Source: an uncultured Eubacteriaceae bacterium
GTDB taxonomy: Bacteria; Bacillota; Clostridia; Peptostreptococcales; Anaerovoracaceae
Direction: 5' to 3'
Length of the DNA stretch: 64,000 nucleotides
Assembly (NCBI GenBank): GCA_903789635.1
Contig: CAIFEY010000001.1
Span: 157,318 to 221,317 of the forward strand
In this document: one piece after another, positions 1 to 7,831 of the stretch
Layout: each line of letters starts with the position of its first letter
How positions within the stretch are numbered: position 1 is the first letter of the stretch
Notes under the pieces: model-generated
Told to the model about the DNA's origin: nothing
The model's input: only the letters and a program-made list of their open reading frames with translations
Database searches by the model: none
Program-made: the position numbers and the translations under genes

Positions 1-219
1 ACGGGCACGCCGGAGGAGGTCGCCGAGTGCGAGGAATCCTATACCGGCCAGTTCCTGAAGAAGATGCTCCCGAAGCCGACGGCAACCAAGGCGACGGTTT
101 CCGCGAAGCCGAAGGCCAAGTCCAGGTCTGCGGCCAAGCCTAAGGCTAAAGCTAAGACAAAGTCGACGGCCAAGGCTGGAGTAAAGACCAGGGTCAAGGC
201 CGAGGCTGCCGGCAAGTAG
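1..219 (+). CDS. uvrA: UvrA excinuclease ATPase subunit, C-terminal end (partial)
   Basis: Reading frame 1 enters the window open and stops at 217-219. The first 23 residues (GTPEEVAECEESYTGQFLKK and on) match the usual extreme C-terminus of UvrA, the damage-recognising ABC-type ATPase of nucleotide excision repair. Where UvrA normally ends there follows a tail of about 48 residues made almost only of Lys, Ala, Pro, Ser, Thr and Arg, with repeated AKPKAK-like units. It looks like the tail of histone H1 or of AlgP-type proteins. The tail is probably disordered and could bind DNA non-specifically; that is inference. The rest of the gene lies outside the window. A strong terminator follows at 288-328. 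Identification is confident for the UvrA part; the role of the tail is unknown. Confidence 0.85.
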   Translation, partial: TGTPEEVAECEESYTGQFLKKMLPKPTATKATVSAKPKAKSRSAAKPKAKAKTKSTAKAGVKTRVKAEAAGK

Positions 220-287
220 CGCCGTACGGCTCGGAAAGCCCTGGGACACATTTCGATACAGCGGTGCAGGATGCGGCAAAAAATTAA

Positions 288-328
288 TCCGGCAGGGAAG
301 GCTGACTTCCTTGCCGGATATTTTTTTT
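288..328 (+). terminator. Rho-independent terminator after uvrA
   Basis: A 13-bp stem (288-300 with 306-318, one G-U pair) closes a 5-nt loop and is followed by TA and eight T residues. It separates uvrA from pncB. Confidence 0.9.
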
Positions 329-642
329 GTCCGAAGGAAGATACAACTGTGAGAAAAAACGGTAAACATGGAAATTACTTGTTGGATAGTACCACATGTG
401 TCAATTTGGTGGTTTCTTTGTGCTTGTATTTACAATTCTGTTAGTTTATCCGCCCGGATTTGTTATAATGTAAAGGAGATGTTAAATTGCCTGCTCGTCC
501 GGGGCCGCTCAAGGTCATTGGGACGCGCGGGAACAGACGGAAAACCTGCTCGGCGTATGGGAGTTGACGGCGGGCCGGTACCGTGCGTGCAGGCCGGAGG
601 GGTTGGCCGGGCGCACAGCAGAATTTTGGAGGTATTTTTAAA
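329..642 (+). promoter_or_regulatory. Promoter and about 170-nt leader of pncB
   Basis: This stretch has no supported gene. A perfect TATAAT lies at 464-469; the -35 at about 441-446 is weak (TTAGTT, spacing 17). A start near 476 would give a leader of roughly 165 nt before the pncB ATG at 643, which is long for a simple mRNA. An AAGGAG at 473-478 is followed too closely by an ATG to be a convincing start, so a leader peptide is doubtful. The leader is GC-rich and could fold, but I recognise no known riboswitch class in it. Confidence 0.45.
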
Positions 643-2091
643 ATGGCACTGAAGGATAATATGACGCTGCTCACCGATTTCTATGAGCTGACGATGGGCA
701 ACGGGTACTTCGAGGCGGGCCGAAAGGACGAGATCGCATGGTTCGACATGTTCTTCCGTCACATCCCGGACCGCGGCGGCTATGCGATCATGGCCGGGGT
801 GCAGCAGATTGTTGAGTATATGGAAAATTTGCACTTTTCCGATGAGGACATCGAGTATCTTCGCGGCAAGCACATGTTCAGCGAGGGATTCCTGGAGTAT
901 CTGAGGGACTTCGAGTTCGAGTGCGACGTCTGGGCGGTTCCGGAGGGCGTTCCGATCTTCCCGCAGGAGCCGATCGTCACGGTGCGCGGCCCGATCATCC
1001 AGGCGCAGCTGATGGAGACGATGATTCTTCTTACGATCAACCACCAGAGCCTGATTGCGACCAAGGCGAGCCGGATCGTCCGTGCAGCCCAGGGCCGCGG
1101 CGTCATGGAGTTCGGATCCCGCAGAGCACACGGCACGGCTGCCGCAATCATGGGCGCGCGTGCGGCTTACATCGGCGGCTGCATCGGAACGGCCTGCACG
1201 ATCACCGACCGCGAGTTCGACATCCCGGCGCTCGGAACGATGGCGCACAGCTGGGTTCAGCTCTTCCCGACGGAGTACGACGCGTTCACGGCATATGCTA
1301 AGACGTATCCGGACAACTGCATCCTGCTGATCGACACCTACGACGTCCTGAAGTCCGGACTGCCGAACGCAATCCGCGTCTTCAAGGAGCAGAAGCCTAA
1401 GAACATGGGCGTCCGCGTCGACAGCGGCGACATCGCGTACCTGACCAAGCGCGTCCGCAAGATCCTGGACGAGGAAGGCCTGCAGGACTGCAAGATCACG
1501 GTCAGCAATTCACTGGACGAGTACCTGATCCGCGACGTGATCATGGAAGGCGCACAGATCGACTCCTTCGGTGTCGGCGAGCGCATGATCACGGCCAAGT
1601 CCGAGCCGGTATTCGGCGGTGTGTACAAGCTGTCGGCGGTCGAGGAGAACGGCAGGGTCATCCCGAAGATCAAGATCTCCGAGAACGTCGGAAAGATCAG
1701 CAACCCGGCGGCCAAGAAGCTCTACAGAATCTACAGCAGGGAGACGGGAAAGGCGGAGGCCGACCTGATCATGCTGAAGGACGAGCCGATGCCGACCGAG
1801 GACGGCTACACGATCTTCGACCCTTGCGTCAACTGGAAGAAGAAGACCCTGAACAACTATTATGCGAAGGACATCCGCGTCCAGCTGTTCGATCACGGCA
1901 AGCGCGTCTACGACTGTCCGCCGGTTCAGGATATCCAGAAATTCTGCAAGGAGCAGGTCGAGACCCTCTGGGAGGAGACCCTGCGCTTCGAGAACCCGCA
2001 GCGCTACTTCGTCGACCTTTCCGAGGACCTGTACAATACCAAGCAGGAACTCATCCACAAGAACAGAGAGCTGAAGCAGGAACATAAATAA
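643..2091 (+). CDS. pncB: Nicotinate phosphoribosyltransferase
   Basis: 482 residues. The enzyme joins nicotinate to PRPP, with ATP hydrolysis, to make nicotinate mononucleotide in the Preiss-Handler route of NAD salvage in the cytosol. The N-terminus LLTDFYELTMGNGYFEAG and the internal EFGSRRAHG and GTMAHSW segments are hallmarks of the bacterial family, and the length is the usual one. The frame is open further upstream, but ATG 643 has GGAGG at 628-632 with a 10-nt gap, and conserved sequence begins here. The gene stands alone, with a terminator before its leader and a bidirectional one after it. The NAD link to its sulfite-reductase neighbour is probably coincidental. Confidence 0.95.
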   Translation: MALKDNMTLLTDFYELTMGNGYFEAGRKDEIAWFDMFFRHIPDRGGYAIMAGVQQIVEYMENLHFSDEDIEYLRGKHMFSEGFLEYLRDFEFECDVWAVPEGVPIFPQEPIVTVRGPIIQAQLMETMILLTINHQSLIATKASRIVRAAQGRGVMEFGSRRAHGTAAAIMGARAAYIGGCIGTACTITDREFDIPALGTMAHSWVQLFPTEYDAFTAYAKTYPDNCILLIDTYDVLKSGLPNAIRVFKEQKPKNMGVRVDSGDIAYLTKRVRKILDEEGLQDCKITVSNSLDEYLIRDVIMEGAQIDSFGVGERMITAKSEPVFGGVYKLSAVEENGRVIPKIKISENVGKISNPAAKKLYRIYSRETGKAEADLIMLKDEPMPTEDGYTIFDPCVNWKKKTLNNYYAKDIRVQLFDHGKRVYDCPPVQDIQKFCKEQVETLWEETLRFENPQRYFVDLSEDLYNTKQELIHKNRELKQEHK

Positions 2092-2118
2092 CCGAGACAT
2101 AAACAATCAGAAATACAA

Positions 2119-2168
2119 TAAAAACGGGGGTATGGAAAATGTCCGTTCATTTTTCCACACCCTCGTTT
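2119..2168. terminator. Bidirectional terminator between pncB and the Crp/Fnr gene
   Basis: A long imperfect inverted repeat (about 20 bp per arm with G-U pairs) is flanked by AAAA and TTTT, so it can stop transcription from both converging genes. Confidence 0.8.
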
Positions 2169-2176
2169 TGCTGTTC

Positions 2177-2839
2177 TTACATTAATAGCTTGAAGTGATT
2201 CCGGTTCGTCTTCAGTACGCCCTCCTGCTGAAGCTTGGAGATCTCCACCGACATGGCGGAACGCTCCACGCACAGGTAGTCTGCGAGCTGCTGCCTGTTG
2301 TATGGGATATCAAATTCTTTGGAACCCTGCTTGAGCGATTCTGCGGAGAGGTAAGCCATCAGCTTTTCCTTCGTCGTCCGCTTGCCCATGATGATGGTCT
2401 TTTCGTTGAATGCCAGCGCTTTTCGCGAGATCGATATGACGAAGTTCTTAATGAGTGTCTGGTGGTGTTCGCATCTGGTCGTGCAGGTGTTCAGGACCTT
2501 GTCTACCTTCAGGAAAACGATCTGCGAGTTCTCTGCTGCGACAAAGTCCACATTGAGAACCGTTTCCTTTTTGGTTGTGTACGGATCTCCGAACGAGTCT
2601 CCCGCGCTGAATTTGGTGATGATGTTTCTGTTTCCCCAGATGTCTGTCTGGGTCATCAGGACGGATCCGGTCAATATAACACCGACAGAATCAATGTGTG
2701 TTCCTGCCTCATGGATGTATTCATTCTTTTTAACCGTTTTCATTTTTGCGTCCGTACATTTCAGGATTGATAGTATTTCTTGATCAGCAAGACCGCTGAA
2801 CATATCGCAGCGTTTAAGTGCTGTAATGTATTCTTTCAC
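2177..2839 (-). CDS. Crp/Fnr family transcriptional regulator, probable asrABC regulator
   Basis: 220 residues. There is an N-terminal cyclic-nucleotide-like beta-roll (about residues 10-120, with VGVILTGSVLMTQ and FSAGDSFGDP), a dimer helix, and a C-terminal winged helix (NRQQLADYLCVERSAMSVEI). Cysteines occur, but not the classical N-terminal Fnr cluster, so the signal is not obvious. An upstream TTG (2866) is possible. GTG 2839 is preferred because AGGGGTGA lies just before it, and the protein then begins with MKEYI. It is divergent from asrA with about 100 bp between them, and a near-perfect palindrome of Crp type sits in that gap. Control of asrABC, and possibly of itself, is inferred from position. 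Confidence 0.85.
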   Translation of the reverse strand: MKEYITALKRCDMFSGLADQEILSILKCTDAKMKTVKKNEYIHEAGTHIDSVGVILTGSVLMTQTDIWGNRNIITKFSAGDSFGDPYTTKKETVLNVDFVAAENSQIVFLKVDKVLNTCTTRCEHHQTLIKNFVISISRKALAFNEKTIIMGKRTTKEKLMAYLSAESLKQGSKEFDIPYNRQQLADYLCVERSAMSVEISKLQQEGVLKTNRNHFKLLM

Positions 2840-2853
2840 TTTGTCACCCCTAT

Positions 2854-2897
2854 TGTTGGAATTCAAACATACACCATTACATTTATTATACTATAAT
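2854..2897 (+). promoter_or_regulatory. Crp/Fnr-type operator and promoter of asrABC
   Basis: The 16-mer at 2854-2869, TGTTGGAATTCAAACA, is a palindrome at 14 of 16 positions (TGTTnGAATTCnAACA). A perfect -10 TATAAT lies at 2892-2897 with no good -35 at the right distance. With a start at about 2903-2904 the operator centre (2861.5) falls near -41.5, the class II activator position of Crp/Fnr proteins. This suggests activation rather than repression. The site also overlaps the upstream start region of the divergent regulator gene. Confidence 0.7.
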
Positions 2898-2938
2898 TTG
2901 CCAAGATGTTAACAGGTAAACACATAGGAGGATTGTCT

Positions 2939-3952
2939 ATGGGCTATGTCTTAAGTAATGAGGGCATCAACAAGGCGTTTGAAGCTCTTCGCAAAGAGTA
3001 CAGAATCTTTGCGCCCGTTCTCAAGGTAGGCGAGGGCAGATTCAAGGATACGGATGTCATCCGTTATGATTTCGTTGACAGCTATGATGAAGTCGAGATG
3101 GACAAAAGATCCGATTTCTCGTACAAGGACATTGTTACACCGCTTTCCGAGTCGATGTTCTTCTTCACAGAAGACCAGATTCGTGAGGCCAACTTCGATG
3201 CTTCACCGGTAATTGTTTTGATGAGAGCCTGCGATATTAATGCAGTAGAGCGTCTCGATCAGATTTTCCTCGCAAACGGTGAGCATAACGATTATTACTA
3301 TGAGAGACGCAGAGAGGTAATCAAGTTCGCACTCATCGGATGCGGCAAGACCTGCGAGGACGGATTCTGCGTAGATATGGGTTCCAACAAGGCTGAGGAC
3401 TACGTTTTCTCTCTGGATCCGAAAGACGGTAAGGTTTATGTAAACGTAAAGGAAGATGACCTTGACGCTGCTTTCGCTGATAATTCAGAATCCTCTGCTG
3501 ACGTAGTGCCTCAGTTCGTAACCGAGAATGAGGTTCACGTAGAGAGACCGGAAGAGGTTCCACTCACACTCTTTAAGGATGAGATGTGGGATGAATACAG
3601 CAAGAGATGCATTAACTGCGGACGCTGCAACTTTGTCTGTCCTACATGCAGCTGCTTCACGATCCAGGACCTGTTCTTCACGGATAACGGCAAGGTGGGA
3701 GAGAGAAGAAGAGTCAACGCTTCCTGCATGGTAGACGGATACACAGACGTTGCCGGCGGACTCGTTCAGCGCAGATCTAACGGTGAGAGAATGAGATTCA
3801 AGGTTCTCCACAAGGTTTACGACTTCAGAAAAATCTTTGGATACGACATGTGCGTAGGATGCGGACGCTGCGACACCGTCTGCCCGGAGTACATTTCGTT
3901 CTCGAACTGCATCAACAAGCTTAATGCCAGAGTAAAGGAATTGGAGGGATAG
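2939..3952 (+). CDS. asrA: Anaerobic sulfite reductase subunit A
   Basis: 337 residues. AsrA is the Fe-S electron-transfer subunit of the cytoplasmic AsrABC complex, which reduces sulfite to sulfide. Two ferredoxin-type clusters are visible: Cys224/227/230/234 (CINCGRCNFVCP) and Cys305/308/311/315 (CVGCGRCDTVCP), in the C-terminal third as in Salmonella AsrA. The start at 2939 has AGGAGG at 2926-2931. An in-frame ATG at 2906 exists but lies within the predicted transcription start. asrB begins 2 nt after the stop codon, so translation is probably coupled. Regulation by the divergent Crp/Fnr protein is likely. Confidence 0.95.
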   Translation: MGYVLSNEGINKAFEALRKEYRIFAPVLKVGEGRFKDTDVIRYDFVDSYDEVEMDKRSDFSYKDIVTPLSESMFFFTEDQIREANFDASPVIVLMRACDINAVERLDQIFLANGEHNDYYYERRREVIKFALIGCGKTCEDGFCVDMGSNKAEDYVFSLDPKDGKVYVNVKEDDLDAAFADNSESSADVVPQFVTENEVHVERPEEVPLTLFKDEMWDEYSKRCINCGRCNFVCPTCSCFTIQDLFFTDNGKVGERRRVNASCMVDGYTDVAGGLVQRRSNGERMRFKVLHKVYDFRKIFGYDMCVGCGRCDTVCPEYISFSNCINKLNARVKELEG

Positions 3953-3954
3953 AA

Positions 3955-4752
3955 ATGGCCGGCAAGAATGAATACACACCAATGCCATCCAGACTGCAGG
4001 ATATCATCAAGCAGGCGGAGAATGAATGGACGTTCCGCTTTACCTATGTCGGACCGGTCAAGCCGGGCCAGTTCTTCCAGGTTTCCATTCCTAAGGTCGG
4101 AGAGGCACCGATCTCTGTAAGCGGAATCGGAGAGGACTTCGTAGACCTGACCATCAGAAAAGTAGGGAAGGTTACGGATTATCTGTTTGAGAACTTCCAG
4201 GCAGGAGATTCCCTCTTCATCAGAGGACCTTACGGAAACGGATTCGATGTTGAGGAGTACGCTAAGGGCGAGATGATCATCGTTGCCGGCGGTACTGCGG
4301 TATCCCCGATCAGAGGAGTTGTACAGTACCTCTGCAAGACGGATCATCCTCAGGATACGCACCTCATCGCAGGATTCAAGAATCCGGATGAGATCATGTT
4401 CAAGCCTGACTTTGAGGAGTGGAAGGATCTGATCGACCTCACCGTCACCGTAGACGGAGCACCGGAAGGATACGAGGGCAATGTAGGCCTCGTTACACAG
4501 TACATTCCTGACATTCCGATCAGAGATATCGAAAGCTGCAAGGCAATCGTAGTCGGACCTCCTCCGATGATCAAGTTCTCGATCATCGAGCTCGTAAAGA
4601 GAGGCTTCAACGAGGAGCATATCTGGATTTCCGATTCCCGTAAGATGTCCTGCGGAATCGGTAAGTGCGGACACTGCAGGGTTAACAGCAAGTACATCTG
4701 CATCGACGGCCCTGTCTTCAAATATACAGAGCACAGAGCGCTCGTCGACTAG
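3955..4752 (+). CDS. asrB: Anaerobic sulfite reductase subunit B (FAD/NAD-binding)
   Basis: 265 residues. AsrB passes electrons from NAD(P)H through FAD to the other subunits. The N-terminal half is a ferredoxin-reductase-type FAD domain; it is followed by an NAD-binding Rossmann part (IIVAGGTAVSPIRG near residues 108-121). The C-terminal Cys233/238/241/249 form the CX4CX2CX7C pattern of a [2Fe-2S] site as in PyrK-type proteins. SD GGAGG precedes ATG 3955. It is the second gene of the asrABC operon, 12 nt before asrC. Confidence 0.95.
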   Translation: MAGKNEYTPMPSRLQDIIKQAENEWTFRFTYVGPVKPGQFFQVSIPKVGEAPISVSGIGEDFVDLTIRKVGKVTDYLFENFQAGDSLFIRGPYGNGFDVEEYAKGEMIIVAGGTAVSPIRGVVQYLCKTDHPQDTHLIAGFKNPDEIMFKPDFEEWKDLIDLTVTVDGAPEGYEGNVGLVTQYIPDIPIRDIESCKAIVVGPPPMIKFSIIELVKRGFNEEHIWISDSRKMSCGIGKCGHCRVNSKYICIDGPVFKYTEHRALVD

Positions 4753-4764
4753 GGGAGGTGCCAC

Positions 4765-5790
4765 ATGACTACAAGAGACATTAATACCAAGAAATTTAAG
4801 AAGAACGCATTCCGTTACTCCAAGGTTAGAGGCGAGACGGCTTCCAGAGTCAGATGTCCGGGCGGAGAGATCGACGTAGAGTCTCTGCAGCGCGTAGTTG
4901 ACATCGCTAAGAAGTACGGTCAGGGAACGGTAAATATCACAAACCGTCAGGGATTCGAGATTCCGGGAATCTCTCTGGACGATATCGATGCCGTAAATCA
5001 CGCTCTTCAGACAATCATCGAGAACCGCGGAGTAAATCAGGAGGAGTACAACGGCGGATATCCAGCCTCCGGTACTCGTAACGTAGTTGCATGTCCAGGA
5101 AAGAAGCTCTGCCCGTTCGGATGCTATGACACCAAGGCGTTCGCGCAGGAGATCGACAAGGCGATTTTCCCTAACGACCACCACGTAAAGATCGCTTTCA
5201 CCGGCTGCTCCAATGACTGTGCCCACGTTCGCCTGAACGACTTCGGCATCATGGGACAGACAGAGCCGCAGTACAACAGAGACAGATGCGTAGGCTGCGA
5301 GCAGTGCGTTAAGTACTGCAAGAAGCGTTCCGTAGGAGCTCTCTCCGTGGTAAACGGAAAGATCGTAAGAGATACGAACAAGTGCATCGGATGCGGAGTA
5401 TGCATCAACTACTGCCCGACAAGAGCATGGACGAGAAGCAAGGAAGAGTACTTCCGCGTAGTTCTGCTCGGACGTACAGGAAAGAAGAACCCGAGACTCG
5501 CAGAGGATTTCCTCAAGTGGGCTGACCACGATTCGATCAAGAAGATGATCGTAAACGTATACGCTTACCTCGACGAGTACCTGGATAAGGCTGCCGTAGA
5601 GTCCAAGGAGCACATCGGTTACATCGTCGACCGTACCGGATTCGAGGAGTTCCTCAAGTACATCATGAAGGGCGTTGAACTCGGACCTAAGTGCGAGATG
5701 CAGGGACGTCTGTACTGGGGCGGCAAGAGATACGACCAGACAAACGAACTCAAGAAATCGATGTTCAGATTCTCTGAGAGAGAAGAGTAA
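4765..5790 (+). CDS. asrC: Anaerobic sulfite reductase subunit C (siroheme catalytic subunit)
   Basis: 341 residues. AsrC holds siroheme coupled to a [4Fe-4S] cluster and performs the six-electron reduction of sulfite to sulfide. The cluster ligands are Cys110/116 (CPGKKLC) and Cys148/152 (CSNDC), the CX5C...CX3C pattern of siroheme reductases. Two extra ferredoxin clusters follow, Cys175/178/181/185 and Cys207/210/213/217. GGGGAGG precedes ATG 4765. It is the last gene of the operon; a strong terminator follows. No siroheme synthesis genes are seen in this window. Confidence 0.95.
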   Translation: MTTRDINTKKFKKNAFRYSKVRGETASRVRCPGGEIDVESLQRVVDIAKKYGQGTVNITNRQGFEIPGISLDDIDAVNHALQTIIENRGVNQEEYNGGYPASGTRNVVACPGKKLCPFGCYDTKAFAQEIDKAIFPNDHHVKIAFTGCSNDCAHVRLNDFGIMGQTEPQYNRDRCVGCEQCVKYCKKRSVGALSVVNGKIVRDTNKCIGCGVCINYCPTRAWTRSKEEYFRVVLLGRTGKKNPRLAEDFLKWADHDSIKKMIVNVYAYLDEYLDKAAVESKEHIGYIVDRTGFEEFLKYIMKGVELGPKCEMQGRLYWGGKRYDQTNELKKSMFRFSEREE

Positions 5791-5816
5791 TCGAATCGGA
5801 TTTGAATACATGAAAG

Positions 5817-5860
5817 AAAGGGCTGTGGAAAATGCATGCATTTTCCACAGCCCTTTTTCG
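5817..5860. terminator. Bidirectional terminator, 40-nt perfect palindrome
   Basis: Positions 5817-5836 and 5837-5856 are exact reverse complements (20 bp each, no spacer), starting AAAGGG and ending CCCTTT, followed by TT. It sits between the converging asrC and fba genes and can serve both. Confidence 0.9.
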
Positions 5861-5968
5861 ATGCTTAGCTGTATGTGAATTCCGCGGCCCGGAACTCATC
5901 ACGGCAGGCGCGTCTGGCGCCCCGGAGTGATTTTGTCCGCGCGGTATGGACGGTCTGCCCGCTTCCGA

Positions 5969-6895
5969 CTATTTTCCGGAAGTGTGCAGGACGTCTCTGA
6001 TCTTGTGCTGAACCATTGCGGTGATGGCGTCTCTGCCAGGACCCATGTATTTACGCGGGTCGAATTCCTCAGGATGTTCAGACAGGACCTTGCGGATGGA
6101 TGCCGTCATGGCGAGACGCAGGTCGGTGTCGACGTTGACCTTGCAGACGCCGTGCTTGCAGGCTTCTTCGATCATGGATTCCGGAACGCCCTGTGCGCCA
6201 GGAACCTGTCCGCCGTACTTGTTGCACTCCTCGACGAACTCCTGCGGTACGGAGGATGCTCCGTGCAGAACCAGCGGGGTGTTCGGGATCAGCTCGTGGA
6301 TCTTCTGCAGACGCTCAAAGTCGAGGTATGGTGTGCCCTTGAACTTGTAAGCGCCGTGGCTCGTTCCGATTGCGACAGCCAGGGAGTCGACGCCGGTGCG
6401 CTCGACGAATTCCTTTGCCTCGTCAGGATCAGTGAAGGTCGCCTCTCTCTCGGCAACGTGAACCGCGTCCTCGACGCCTGCCAGCTTTCCGAGCTCCGCC
6501 TCTACGACGACGCCGTGGTCGTGCGCATAGTCTACAACCTGCTTGGTGACGCGGATATTCTCCTCGAACGGGTGCTTGGATCCGTCGTACATGACTGAGG
6601 TGAATCCGTCGTCTACGCAGCTCTTGCAGATTTCAAAGTCTGCGCCGTGGTCCAGGTGAAGAACGGCATCGATGCCCGTGTCCTCCAGAGCGGCCTCGAC
6701 GAGCTTCAGCAGGTATGCCGGCCTTGCGTATTTACGGGCACCAGCGGAAACCTGCATGATGACCGGAGCATTCTCCGCCTTCGCTGCATCGGCGATGCCC
6801 TGCACGATCTCCATGTTGTTGACGTTGAACGCGCCGATGGCGTAGTCGCTGTTCAGTGCCTTCTTAAACAGTTCTGTACTGCTGATAAGAGCCAT
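5969..6895 (-). CDS. fba: Class II fructose-bisphosphate aldolase
   Basis: 308 residues. This zinc enzyme of glycolysis and gluconeogenesis splits fructose 1,6-bisphosphate into dihydroxyacetone phosphate and glyceraldehyde 3-phosphate. Visible signatures are GAFNVNNMEIVQG at the N-terminus, the metal-binding HLDHG, YDGSKHPFEEN, GTSHGAYKF and VLHGASSVP. The length is the usual one for the Firmicute type. AGGAGG stands before the ATG at 6895. The gene has its own promoter region upstream and converges on asrC. Confidence 0.95.
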   Translation of the reverse strand: MALISSTELFKKALNSDYAIGAFNVNNMEIVQGIADAAKAENAPVIMQVSAGARKYARPAYLLKLVEAALEDTGIDAVLHLDHGADFEICKSCVDDGFTSVMYDGSKHPFEENIRVTKQVVDYAHDHGVVVEAELGKLAGVEDAVHVAEREATFTDPDEAKEFVERTGVDSLAVAIGTSHGAYKFKGTPYLDFERLQKIHELIPNTPLVLHGASSVPQEFVEECNKYGGQVPGAQGVPESMIEEACKHGVCKVNVDTDLRLAMTASIRKVLSEHPEEFDPRKYMGPGRDAITAMVQHKIRDVLHTSGK

Positions 6896-6953
6896 AATAA
6901 TCTCCTCCTGTATTATTAATATGTTATTAGTTCACAAAAACTTCTATCGTTTT

Positions 6954-7008
6954 GCATATATTATAATATATGCGTCTCTATTATATACTGGAAACACAGA
7001 AACGTGAA
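6954..7008 (-). promoter_or_regulatory. Promoter region of fba with a 20-nt perfect palindrome
   Basis: On the minus strand a TATAAT at 6985-6980 is preceded, 17 nt upstream, by TTCACG (7008-7003, 4 of 6 matches). Just downstream, 6954-6973 reads GCATATATTATAATATATGC, identical to its own reverse complement. The palindrome also contains TATAAT, so it could be a second -10 element or a repressor site near the transcription start. Confidence 0.5.
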
Positions 7009-7029
7009 CGGATTTCCGTCAATTTACAC

Positions 7030-7560
7030 CTACTTTGTAAGCTCTTTAGCAATCTTTGCCTTGGTCCAGCCCTTCTTGAGCTTATGTTCGCCGGCCTTGA
7101 TGTCGCCTGCCTTCAGTCCCTGCTGGTGGCAGTAGACCTTGAACTCGTGGCGCGTGTCGAATAGCTTGTACTCCTTCAGCTGATCCAGGGCACCGTTCAG
7201 AGAGCCGCTTTCGATCGTGATCGTGATCGTCTTGACCAGGTATCCATCTTTATACTGCGCGACGACCTTGTCGGTGTCTTTATTCGTATCGCTATCCTTG
7301 TCCGTGGCAGCAGCTGCCTTGTCGGATGAATCGGAAGAAGAATTCTGGTCAGAACTGCTCTTATTCGCGTCCTGCTGAACTTCCGATGTGGTTTTCACAC
7401 TGCTTGTCGTCATATGCTTAGGGTACTGCATAATGACGTTGACGCGCCAGCCGATGATGATCAGTGCCGCGATCAGGATGAGCACGGTGATCAGCACGTC
7501 GTTGGTATCGTACAGGAAATCCTTCCATCCCGACTGGGAATTAGGGTCCTTCTGCTTCAT
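7030..7560 (-). CDS. Single-pass membrane protein with MltG/YceG-like LysM subdomain
   Basis: 176 residues. A short cytoplasmic N-terminus is followed by one membrane helix (about residues 21-39), a Ser/Asp/Lys-rich low-complexity linker (about 50-100), and a C-terminal module of about 60 residues. That module resembles the LysM-like N-terminal subdomain of endolytic transglycosylase MltG (the GLKAGDIKAGEHKLKKG stretch). The catalytic transglycosylase domain is missing, so this is not a full MltG. It may bind peptidoglycan; that is inference. AAAGGAGG selects ATG 7560 over the upstream ATG 7584. It lies upstream of fba on the same strand, with a promoter between them. Confidence 0.7.
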   Translation of the reverse strand: MKQKDPNSQSGWKDFLYDTNDVLITVLILIAALIIIGWRVNVIMQYPKHMTTSSVKTTSEVQQDANKSSSDQNSSSDSSDKAAAATDKDSDTNKDTDKVVAQYKDGYLVKTITITIESGSLNGALDQLKEYKLFDTRHEFKVYCHQQGLKAGDIKAGEHKLKKGWTKAKIAKELTK

Positions 7561-7590
7561 GTGAGAGCCTCCTTTCTCTGTCATCCCTGT

Positions 7591-7619
7591 ATTCTAGCAT
7601 ATTCGCGGACAAAGAACAA
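7591..7619 (-). promoter_or_regulatory. Probable promoter of the MltG-like gene
   Basis: Minus strand: TTGTTC (7619-7614), 17-nt spacer, TAGAAT (7596-7591). Confidence 0.45.
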
Positions 7620-7792
7620 ACGAGCAGCCGGAAAACCCCATGAATTCAGCCGTTCCTGATGCAATGTTCACCATTTCTTCACGCGCCTTGATCGCCTCTG
7701 TATGTCATGTCTATGCAGTCCGCCCGCCGCCATCCCCGGGAAAACTGCTCCTCCGCCGCTGAAAGCCGCGCTTTTCAACCCGTAATGGATTC

Positions 7793-7831
7793 TTTATTTC
7801 TACCTTTCGCTGATGTATAATATGTAAAGTA
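7793..7831 (+). promoter_or_regulatory. Promoter of the rluA-lepB-smpB group, very close to the start codon
   Basis: A perfect TATAAT at 7816-7821 lies only 9 nt before ATG 7831, and no Shine-Dalgarno is visible. If this is the promoter, the transcript starts at or within a few bases of the ATG. The -35 is weak. Confidence 0.5.

Noticed and set aside
479..652. Leader peptide in front of pncB starting at ATG 479
   Set aside because: The AAGGAG overlaps the proposed start and the peptide has no regulatory codon run or recognisable attenuator.
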